A stretch of 64,000 nt of DNA from an uncultured Verrucomicrobiales bacterium (GTDB lineage: Bacteria > Verrucomicrobiota > Verrucomicrobiia > Verrucomicrobiales > Akkermansiaceae), in the NCBI GenBank assembly GCA_937901085.1, contig CALCHQ010000105.1:1-64000 (forward strand). The letters are read 5' to 3'. Shown one piece after another: positions 52,514 to 59,287 of this stretch. The translations under genes and the position numbers were made by a program. The number at the start of each line of letters is the position of its first letter. Position 1 is the first letter of the stretch. The notes under the pieces were generated by a model, which did not search any database, was not told where the DNA came from, and saw nothing but the letters and a program-made list of their open reading frames with translations.

Positions 52514-54847
52514 ATGACGACAATGAAATTGAGCAAAAGATTCAAGTCCTCCGTAGCCTGTGTGGTTTCGCTGCGGGAGCTTGCTGAATCGAAAGAAATT
52601 GACATACCGGATGTGCAGCGTGGGCTAGTCTGGAATCCTACGCAGATTGCCAATCTCTGGAAATCTATTTTTGCCGGTTATCCCATTGGCGCTTTGACTC
52701 TTTACAAACAGGGGGAAAACTGGCAGCTGATTGATGGTCAGCAACGCTGGCATGCTATCAAGCTTGGCTTGTCGCCCGCATACCATGAAGCGATGACAAG
52801 TATCGGGACTATCTGGAAAAGGAATGAAGACAATTCCTGGGAGTTCGATTGTCTGATGGTCTACACGCGCCGCCATCCATGGGGATTCCGGTGGGATGGT
52901 GATAAGCTGAAAAGGCTTGATCATGATAAAATGGTTGCGATGTGGAATGGAATTATGAAGAAAGAGTCCATTTCAGACTCTTTCATCCTTCCGACATTGC
53001 AACAGGCTGCGTCTTATATGGCAAAATCGTGCAAGATGATACCCTTGCATCAATTGCTCTCAGAGGATGATGCAGGTTTGATGGATGATGATGATGCCGA
53101 TATCTGGGAATTGGCAAAAGAATGGCGAGAAAGGGTGAATGTTCCCTCGTTGCCTTTGATCCGCTTTGATTTGAAACAAGGTGATTCCCGGGAACAAAAT
53201 GATTTGAAACCAGGTGATTCTTCCCGGGAACGAAACAGGATTCAGGAGCTTTTTACCCGAATTAACAAAGGAGGCACACCTATTTCCAACACGGACCTCA
53301 CCTACTCCACCTTGTGTTCGTATATGGGGAGCGGCTTCAAACAGGCAATCAATACAGTAGCGGAAGGTTTTCTTCCTCCCAGCCGGGTGGCTCGCCTGTA
53401 TGCCCGCTTGAAGTACACGGAGGATTCGCATCGCAAGCGCTCCGGTTTGCTGGTCGAACCTTCTCATTATTCTTATTGGCAGAATAAAGACAAAGATGAC
53501 AATATTGTTGCGGCTATTGATGCAGCAAAAACGTTGTTATGTGATGCCTGCATCCCGGCTTCCATTTATTTGTCCGCCTCTGAGGATGAGTGGCTCACGG
53601 TCATCTGCTGGTGCATGTGGAAATATAAAGATAAAGCATTGGACGGGAGTCTTTCTGATAAGAAATTGCTGTGCATGTTGCCCTATGTGGTCTGCTGGGA
53701 TCCGGAGTATCACAAGCACTTTTGTGAGCGTTTTTATGAAGCCTTGAACGCTGAGGAGTTGAAGGATACGAATCTGCTTGAGTTAATAGCTATCGGGGTG
53801 GCCTATGCGGCTTGTTATTCTCAGGTAACCGGCATGTACCCCTTGCGTGAACCAGTGAATGTCGAGGTGCGATCCTCCTATGATTACGATGATGAGTGGC
53901 TCATGGCCTGCCTGGAAGAGGACAATAAGGGGGTGCTGCATTTCCTGCAGACTCCCTACATGAACCGTTTGTTGCAGGAAAAATGCGGTTTTTATCCCCA
54001 TGAACCTGCAACCTGGGGAGAGTTGATGAACCGCCCGTGGGATGATGACCACATCGTGCCTAAGTCCCTGTGGTGGCGTCTGGAGCCAGAGGAGCAGTTT
54101 TTCCAGGGATGCCTGGCAAATATACAAATGCTGTACTACCGCCATAACCGCTCCAAAAGCAACGCCTTTATCGGGGTGCCGGAAGATGCAAGTACAAAAC
54201 CTGTGGAGGATTTCTGTTATCCTGAAGCCGGGTTAGGCGAAGTGAAACCATTTAAGCCTCGCCCGGGTGCGCTCAGAACCAAGAAGCGGGACGATGTGCG
54301 TCCGGAATATGTCAAAAAACTTGATGACTACAAGTGGGTGGTGAATCAGCGTTTCGGGGCGATGGTTCAGAAATTGTGGAGTGAATTGAAACTTGCTGAT
54401 CTGGTCAAGAAGATTAATGATTTTGGTTCGGGGGATTGCGTTCCGCGTTGTCTGCAGCTCGCTGTGGAAAGATGGAACATCCTGAAGGAAATGAAAGACA
54501 AGGTCTGGTGCGCCCTTCGTCATGATGAATCCCGACAGCAGGAAATTGCAGTAAAAGATTTCTACCATTCACTCTGCAGCTGGTTAGCTGTGGGCAAGGT
54601 GGAAAATGGCGCCTTCCGCTGTTTCTGCTGGCATCAGGTGGATGCCCGTACGCTCAAAATCGAGGCCGGCTGGCGCAGGTTGCCGGACATGACGCAGACA
54701 GAGTGGTTGGAGGGGGCTACTAAAGACACCCCACGTAGTGCGTGGTGGGTCGAGGATGGCTCGTTCAAGGATAGAATTTATGTGCATGAGTCAGAAAGCG
54801 GCCTTAAGGACGTGGTAAACTCCGTCAAACCTCATTCCGGGGAGTAA
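52514..54847 (+). CDS. DUF262 and HNH endonuclease domain protein (GmrSD-like)
   Basis: A 777-residue protein. The DUF262 part shows PDVQRGLVWNPTQIANL (residues 32-48), DGQQR (74-78) and LFTRINKGGTPIS near residue 250. In the middle, DDDHIVPKS (510-518) followed by NIQMLYYRHNRSKSN resembles an HNH nuclease core. This organisation is known from GmrSD-type enzymes that restrict modified phage DNA. It starts 55 bases after the SNF2 gene and is more A/T-rich than the flanking housekeeping genes, so it may be acquired. Whether it belongs to the same system as the SNF2 operon is open. Confidence 0.85.
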   Translation: MTTMKLSKRFKSSVACVVSLRELAESKEIDIPDVQRGLVWNPTQIANLWKSIFAGYPIGALTLYKQGENWQLIDGQQRWHAIKLGLSPAYHEAMTSIGTIWKRNEDNSWEFDCLMVYTRRHPWGFRWDGDKLKRLDHDKMVAMWNGIMKKESISDSFILPTLQQAASYMAKSCKMIPLHQLLSEDDAGLMDDDDADIWELAKEWRERVNVPSLPLIRFDLKQGDSREQNDLKPGDSSRERNRIQELFTRINKGGTPISNTDLTYSTLCSYMGSGFKQAINTVAEGFLPPSRVARLYARLKYTEDSHRKRSGLLVEPSHYSYWQNKDKDDNIVAAIDAAKTLLCDACIPASIYLSASEDEWLTVICWCMWKYKDKALDGSLSDKKLLCMLPYVVCWDPEYHKHFCERFYEALNAEELKDTNLLELIAIGVAYAACYSQVTGMYPLREPVNVEVRSSYDYDDEWLMACLEEDNKGVLHFLQTPYMNRLLQEKCGFYPHEPATWGELMNRPWDDDHIVPKSLWWRLEPEEQFFQGCLANIQMLYYRHNRSKSNAFIGVPEDASTKPVEDFCYPEAGLGEVKPFKPRPGALRTKKRDDVRPEYVKKLDDYKWVVNQRFGAMVQKLWSELKLADLVKKINDFGSGDCVPRCLQLAVERWNILKEMKDKVWCALRHDESRQQEIAVKDFYHSLCSWLAVGKVENGAFRCFCWHQVDARTLKIEAGWRRLPDMTQTEWLEGATKDTPRSAWWVEDGSFKDRIYVHESESGLKDVVNSVKPHSGE

Positions 54848-54858
54848 TGGTTTTGATG

Positions 54859-54887
54859 TTGACCCTGAGGGCAAAGTGATGTATTCT
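54859..54887 (+). promoter_or_regulatory. Promoter of the WecG/TagA-type gene, nearly leaderless
   Basis: TTGACC, 17-base spacer, TATTCT; ten bases to the ATG. Confidence 0.55.
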
Positions 54888-54897
54888 TGCTGCGCGC

Positions 54898-55644
54898 ATG
54901 AGTTCTCTCTCGACCACAGATGTTTTCGGTATTCCGTATGTAGCAGCCAGCATGGAGGAAGCCTGCACCGTCTGGGTGCAGCAGGCCAGGGAAACACAGC
55001 AGCCGGTGCTGCTGGCGCATTCAGATGTGCATCTGCTGACCCGTGCGCTGCATGAGGCTGATTATGGAGCCGGACTCCGCACCTTTGACTACATCTGCCC
55101 GGATGGTATGCCCATCGTGTGGCTGATGCGCCGTAAAGGGGCGGACGCCGGGCGTCTTTATGGTCCGGGGGTGATGGAACACATGTGGAAGATGGGTCGC
55201 GCTGCCGGGCTGAAGCATTTTTTACTCGGCGGCAGCGAGGATGCCATCGCCCGTCTGAAGGAGAATCTTGAAGCCCGCTATCCCGGTGCCGAGGTGGCAG
55301 GCCATTATTGCCCGCCCATGCCTCCCTGGCCGGAGGGTGAGGACGAGCGCATGCTGGAAGCCATCCGCGAGAGCGGGGCGCATTGCGTGTGGGTGGGGCT
55401 GGGCTGCCCGCGGCAGGAACGCTGGCTGTTCGAACACAGGGAGCAGCTGCCTGCCGGCTTGTATTTCGGCGTGGGGGCTGCGTTCAATTTCCACGCCGGG
55501 CTGGTGCAGCAGGCTCCTGAGTGGATGCGTTCTCATGGCCTGGAGTGGTTTTACCGTATCTGCAAGGAACCCCGCCGCCTGTTCAAGCGCTACCTGGTAC
55601 ACAATACCCGCTTCATCTGGTATTGCCTGACGCGCAAAATCTGA
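54898..55644 (+). CDS. WecG/TagA/CpsF family glycosyltransferase
   Basis: A 248-residue transferase that adds an N-acetyl amino-sugar to a lipid-linked acceptor during surface polysaccharide synthesis. Family landmarks: CPDGMPIVW (about residue 66), LYGPGVMEHM, FLLGGSEDAIARLKENLEARYPG, VWVGLGCPRQERW and GVGAAFNFHAGLVQQAPEWMRSHGLEW. Located directly after the DUF262 gene but with its own promoter. Confidence 0.92.
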   Translation: MSSLSTTDVFGIPYVAASMEEACTVWVQQARETQQPVLLAHSDVHLLTRALHEADYGAGLRTFDYICPDGMPIVWLMRRKGADAGRLYGPGVMEHMWKMGRAAGLKHFLLGGSEDAIARLKENLEARYPGAEVAGHYCPPMPPWPEGEDERMLEAIRESGAHCVWVGLGCPRQERWLFEHREQLPAGLYFGVGAAFNFHAGLVQQAPEWMRSHGLEWFYRICKEPRRLFKRYLVHNTRFIWYCLTRKI

Positions 55645-55654
55645 GCCGGAGTTC

Positions 55655-56413
55655 TTATTTGTCTGGCCGGACGATGAGCTGCCGTGTTTTCTGGTAGATG
55701 CTGCAGGGAATGGCGGCTATGCCGTAGCTAAGCGGAACTACTGTGCTGGCCAGTACCGTGCCGGGTACGTCAATGACGATGAAGGAAAGCCCGGCCAGCG
55801 GATACGCGTACCAGGCGTGGGCATTGCTCCGCATGCTGGTCACGGGGATGATGAAGCCACGGTGCGTGTTGCAGAGGTGGTGCCCCGGTGTCTGGTGTTC
55901 GCTGGTCACCATATGGCGTTGCACCCGCCGGGCGTGGCGGGGCAGTTGTTCCAGCCAGCCGTGCTGCAGTGCGGTGGTAACCGGGTTGCAATTCAGCGAA
56001 TCAATGCTGTAACCTGTTATCTGGCGGCGGTGCCGGGTGGGCGTTGCACCCTTGGGAATGCTCTTGCCGGGTTTCAGCGCAAAGGTGTCATCCGGCACGA
56101 TGTCTGAGGGCTGGAGTTCGCGGTATACGAAGCGCCGGGGAGCGTTGGCTATGGGAATGTACTGACCGCTTGAAAATTCATTTACGCTGTAATTGCTCAC
56201 CTTGTCGCGCCCCACGCGCCGTACCTCGGTCAGCACGCCTTCGAGATAAAGTTTTCCTTTATGGCGGTACAGAACCAGATTCTCCTGGTCGGGCAGGATG
56301 ATGGCCTTGCATTGCCGTCCCCGGTCGGCACAGGCGCGGTGGGTGTTCACATAAGTGCAGTTGCCCAGCAGTAACGCCATCAGCAGGAACAGGAGAGCGT
56401 AGAATTTACTCAT
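55655..56413 (-). CDS. Lipoprotein of unknown function
   Basis: A 252-residue protein with signal peptide and lipobox LLGNC (C19). The mature part has several basic and Tyr-rich segments, a HARRVQRH stretch in the middle, and a second hydrophobic segment (about residues 200-235), so it may cross or contact the membrane. No family was recognised. Converges with the WecG-type gene. Confidence 0.65.
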   Translation of the reverse strand: MSKFYALLFLLMALLLGNCTYVNTHRACADRGRQCKAIILPDQENLVLYRHKGKLYLEGVLTEVRRVGRDKVSNYSVNEFSSGQYIPIANAPRRFVYRELQPSDIVPDDTFALKPGKSIPKGATPTRHRRQITGYSIDSLNCNPVTTALQHGWLEQLPRHARRVQRHMVTSEHQTPGHHLCNTHRGFIIPVTSMRSNAHAWYAYPLAGLSFIVIDVPGTVLASTVVPLSYGIAAIPCSIYQKTRQLIVRPDK

Positions 56414-56420
56414 GTTCTAC

Positions 56421-56449
56421 ACTATAACAAGTATGAATGGCTTTAGCAA
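56421..56449 (-). promoter_or_regulatory. Promoter of the 55655 lipoprotein gene, leaderless
   Basis: TTGCTA, 17-base spacer, TATAGT on the minus strand; seven bases to the ATG. Confidence 0.7.
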
Positions 56450-56493
56450 GAAAAATGAATGCTCCTCATTGCACCAATAGGGGGAGAGGCGGC

Positions 56494-56895
56494 TCAGTGG
56501 TCGAAGAATCCTGCATAGAGGATGCGTTTCTGCTCATCGTAGGCCATCCATAAATGGCAGGTCGAAGCGCCTTGCATTTCGGTGCTGAACCAGTCGCAAT
56601 TCCTGCTGTCCGTGAAATCGAACTGGGGGAAGCTGAAGGTTGTCTGGGTGCTGAATTCCCAGATGGCTGAGCCCGAAAGTTCTTGTTTCATGGCGTGAAA
56701 GGCCGTGGGCTCCATTGCGTATTCATAATATCCCTGCAGGGTACTTACTTCCTTCCAGGTGACATAGTGCTGCGCTCCGAAATCCTCTGGCGAGAATCCG
56801 GCCAGATGCTTAAAACCGGCATCTCCTCTGCAGACAACCAAGGTTGGCAGTATCACCAATGCGGCCAATGCAGCAATCAGATGCTTTTTGTTCAT
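56494..56895 (-). CDS. Small secreted protein of unknown function
   Basis: A 133-residue protein with a signal peptide (hydrophobic residues 6-21, cleavage possible near VVCRGDA, or lipidation at C22). The mature domain is rich in Phe, Tyr and Trp, with two further cysteines (NCDWFST, ASTCHLW). No family recognised. It starts 24 bases after the end of the RsmA-Nudix gene on the same strand, so it may be its downstream operon partner. Confidence 0.6.
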   Translation of the reverse strand: MNKKHLIAALAALVILPTLVVCRGDAGFKHLAGFSPEDFGAQHYVTWKEVSTLQGYYEYAMEPTAFHAMKQELSGSAIWEFSTQTTFSFPQFDFTDSRNCDWFSTEMQGASTCHLWMAYDEQKRILYAGFFDH

Positions 56896-56919
56896 GTCGG
56901 AATACGCAGGGAAAGTCGT

Positions 56920-58263
56920 TTATTCCCCCAGCATGGTGCGGGCAATCTGCCAGCAGGCAGCAAATGAGTTGGCAAAATCCTGCGGGCGGGCTGCAAGCCA
57001 GCGGTCAATGAGCGCAGCGGGGAAGGGGACGACACCGCTGATTTCGGCCGCGGGGAAATGCACCCGGCCATTGTAGAGCGCGGCGTAGAGCGCCACGTGT
57101 TCCATGCCGGTTTCCTCGCTGGGGGGCAGGGTGCCCAGGCGGATGATTTTCGTATCGGTGATGCCGAGTTCCTCCTCCAGCTCGCGGCGGGCGGCGGTGT
57201 CGTAGTCCTCGCCTGCGTCCAGATGCCCCGCTGCGCTGGAATCCCACACGCCGGGGTGGCGGTCTTTGAGCAGCGAGCGCTGCTGCAGCAGGCAGTCGTG
57301 CTTCTTGTTGAATACCAGCACATGCACCGCGCGGTGAATCAGGCCGTTGTCATGCACTTCCTTGCGGGTGGCCTGGCGCAGCACCTGGTCCTGTTCGTCC
57401 ACCACATCAAAAAGCTCATCGTCCTTCTGCGCCACGGCAGCCAGCGGGTGCGGGTCGTAGGCATTGGTGAGGCGCACCCATTGCTCCAGCCCCAGTTCTT
57501 CCGGGCGGGCGGTGGGCGAGATGCCAAGCGCAGATGAAACCTCGCTCCAGGCGGGTGTTTCCGGCAGTTGCTTGTGCATCTGCTTGCGGCGCTGGGCAAA
57601 GCAGCGGCGCATCAGTTCATCCATGAGCCGGTGGTCATAGGGCGGCAGGCTGCGCGGGTCGCGCGGCGTGAGCAGCATTACCGTGGAATCAATCTTCGGG
57701 CGCGGGTTAAAGGCTTCCGGCGGCACGGTCTTGAGCGCACGAGGCACCCAGTCCATCTGGATACGCAGCGAGAGCAGACCGTAGGCCTCATCCCCCGGCT
57801 GAGCCAGAATGCGGTCAATAAATTCTTTCTGCAGCATGACCACCGCTCGTGAAACCGCGCAGGGCGAGGTGAGGAAATTGGCCAGGATGGCGCCGCCTGC
57901 GGAATAGGGCAGGTTGCCCATGAACTTGACCGGCTGCTCGGCAAAAAGCGGGCGCGGATCCCAGCTGGCGCCATCGGCGTGGTGCACCTCCACATGCGGC
58001 GTATCGGCCCAGCGTTTCTTCTGGTATTCGGCCAGGCGGGCGTCAAATTCCACCAGAATCAGTTTGCGGCAAAGCGGGGCCATGTGTTCGGTGAGCGCAC
58101 CCGTGCCGGGGCCTACTTCCACTACGCAATCCGTCGGTTCAATTTCCAGCTGGCTCACAATCCAGCGGGCAATGTTCTCATCCACCAGGAAATTCTGCCC
58201 CAGGGATTTAGAGGGGCTCACCCCGGTTTCTTCCAGTACCTGCCGAATCTGCGTTGCGTTCAT
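56920..58263 (-). CDS. rsmA: RsmA (KsgA) 16S rRNA dimethyltransferase fused to a Nudix domain
   Basis: A 447-residue two-domain protein. Residues 1-270 are RsmA, which dimethylates two adenines near the 3' end of 16S rRNA: SLGQNFLVDENIARWI, EVGPGTGALTEH, GNLPYSAGG, FNPRPKIDSTV are all present. Residues about 285-447 are a Nudix domain of the isopentenyl-isomerase-like subgroup (DELFDVVDEQDQVL, GHLDAGEDYDTAARRELEEELG with an intact Nudix box). The two parts share one uninterrupted reading frame. Separate RsmA is usually 260-290 residues, so this is a genuine fusion. Confidence 0.92.
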   Translation of the reverse strand: MNATQIRQVLEETGVSPSKSLGQNFLVDENIARWIVSQLEIEPTDCVVEVGPGTGALTEHMAPLCRKLILVEFDARLAEYQKKRWADTPHVEVHHADGASWDPRPLFAEQPVKFMGNLPYSAGGAILANFLTSPCAVSRAVVMLQKEFIDRILAQPGDEAYGLLSLRIQMDWVPRALKTVPPEAFNPRPKIDSTVMLLTPRDPRSLPPYDHRLMDELMRRCFAQRRKQMHKQLPETPAWSEVSSALGISPTARPEELGLEQWVRLTNAYDPHPLAAVAQKDDELFDVVDEQDQVLRQATRKEVHDNGLIHRAVHVLVFNKKHDCLLQQRSLLKDRHPGVWDSSAAGHLDAGEDYDTAARRELEEELGITDTKIIRLGTLPPSEETGMEHVALYAALYNGRVHFPAAEISGVVPFPAALIDRWLAARPQDFANSFAACWQIARTMLGE

Positions 58264-58272
58264 GTGCGCGGC

Positions 58273-58301
58273 ATTGTAGCCGAAACTGTTGCATTTAGCA
58301 A
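58273..58301 (-). promoter_or_regulatory. Promoter of the rsmA-Nudix gene, nearly leaderless
   Basis: TTGCTA, 17-base spacer, TACAAT on the minus strand; nine bases to the ATG. Confidence 0.65.
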
Positions 58302-58343
58302 GCCAATAGAAGAGCGAAGCACTTCGTACTTTAAATTCTTCCT

Positions 58344-58364
58344 TATTCCCTATTCACTATTCCC
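58344..58364 (+). repeat. Heptamer repeat before the Nudix gene
   Basis: Three heptamers TATTCCC-TATTCAC-TATTCCC in the short spacer between the divergent rsmA-Nudix and Nudix genes; the -35 box of the Nudix promoter lies inside. Compare the heptamer runs before groES and groEL. Confidence 0.6.
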
Positions 58365-58381
58365 TCCCGTTGTGTTATACT
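58353..58381 (+). promoter_or_regulatory. Promoter of the 58389 Nudix gene, leaderless
   Basis: TTCACT, 17-base spacer, TATACT; seven bases to the ATG. Confidence 0.6.
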
Positions 58382-58388
58382 CCCTGCC

Positions 58389-59027
58389 ATGCAGGATGAT
58401 GTTGACATGCAGCCCCGCTGGCTCAGTTGGGCAAAGGAGATTCAGTTCATTGCCCAGGCGGGAGCGGAGTACAGCCCTGACCCCTTCGACCAGGAACGCT
58501 TTGCCCGCCTGCGTGAGATAGCAGCTGAAATGCTTTCCTGCATGACCGATTTGCCCTTGCAGAAAGTACGCGATTTGTTCTGCAATGAAACCGGATTCCA
58601 GACCCCTAAGCTGGATACGCGCGCTGCTATCATCCGCGAGGGAAAAATCCTGCTGGTGCGCGAAAAGGATGGCCTCTGGGCGTTGCCGGGTGGCTGGGTG
58701 GATGTGGACCAGACCATTGCCTCCAATATCGTGAAAGAGGTGCGCGAGGAAGCCGGGCTGGAGGTGCAGGTGGGGCGCCTGGTGGCGCTGCATGAATACA
58801 GCCGCAGGAATTGCCGCCGCCCGTTCCCTTACCACATCATCAAGGCTTTTGTACTCTGCTCCCCGCTGGGGGAGGCCGCCATTCATGCCAACCCTGAAAC
58901 CACCGATGTGGCATGGTTCGCACCCGATTCCCTGCCGGAACTCCACACCGGCAAACAGACTGCCGGGCAGATTGCCATGTGCTTTGCCGCGGCCGCAGAC
59001 CTGCATTGGGTGGTTGAGTTTGATTAA
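58389..59027 (+). CDS. Nudix hydrolase with N-terminal NUDIX_N domain
   Basis: A 212-residue protein. Residues 10-70 (IQFIAQAGAEYSPDPFDQERF) are the helical N-terminal domain seen in a group of nucleotide-sugar or ADP-ribose hydrolases. The Nudix region is GGWVDVDQTIASNIVKEVREEAG: the first acidic residue of the box is Q and the Arg before the Glu is K, while REEAG is kept, so the box is degenerate but the metal-binding part is intact. Substrate unknown. Divergent from rsmA-Nudix. Confidence 0.85.
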   Translation: MQDDVDMQPRWLSWAKEIQFIAQAGAEYSPDPFDQERFARLREIAAEMLSCMTDLPLQKVRDLFCNETGFQTPKLDTRAAIIREGKILLVREKDGLWALPGGWVDVDQTIASNIVKEVREEAGLEVQVGRLVALHEYSRRNCRRPFPYHIIKAFVLCSPLGEAAIHANPETTDVAWFAPDSLPELHTGKQTAGQIAMCFAAAADLHWVVEFD

Positions 59028-59030
59028 GGG

Positions 59031-59090
59031 TGCGGCAAATTGACGCATGTGGCACTGTGTCAAAATGTCCAAATGCGGCGAATTGTCGCA
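59031..59090 (+). promoter_or_regulatory. Two 17-base palindromic sites upstream of dnaK
   Basis: TGCGGCAAATTGACGCA (59031-59047) and TGCGGCGAATTGTCGCA (59074-59090), identical at 15 of 17 positions, each an imperfect palindrome (TGCG...CGCA around AATT), 43 bases apart. Centres lie about 179 and 136 bases before the predicted sigma-54 start, the classical distance of enhancer-binding protein sites. Confidence 0.6.
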
Positions 59091-59191
59091 GGTGTAGGCA
59101 AGTAGCCGCTTTGTCGAACAATAATATGACAAGCAATTAAGCGCTTAAACATAAGCGTTTATGTAGTGTTGAAATGCCTTTTTGTAAAAGT

Positions 59192-59207
59192 TGGCACGGA
59201 ATTTGCA
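59192..59207 (+). promoter_or_regulatory. Sigma-54 promoter of dnaK
   Basis: TGGCACG, four bases, TTGCA: a full match to the -24/-12 consensus with correct spacing (GG at 59193 and GC at 59205). Predicted start near 59218, leader about 70 bases. No CIRCE element and no good sigma-70 promoter was seen upstream of dnaK. Confidence 0.8.
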
Positions 59208-59287
59208 ATAGTAGAAGGTAAAGGGCGATTGCAATGACGCAGCCCGAATCATTTCACAAAAAACAAAACATAGAAAGAAACAACACC

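Noticed and set aside
59160..59200. Sigma-70 promoter for dnaK using TTGAAA near 59169
   Set aside because: No -10-like box lies at 15-18 bases; the position falls on the sigma-54 -24 element.
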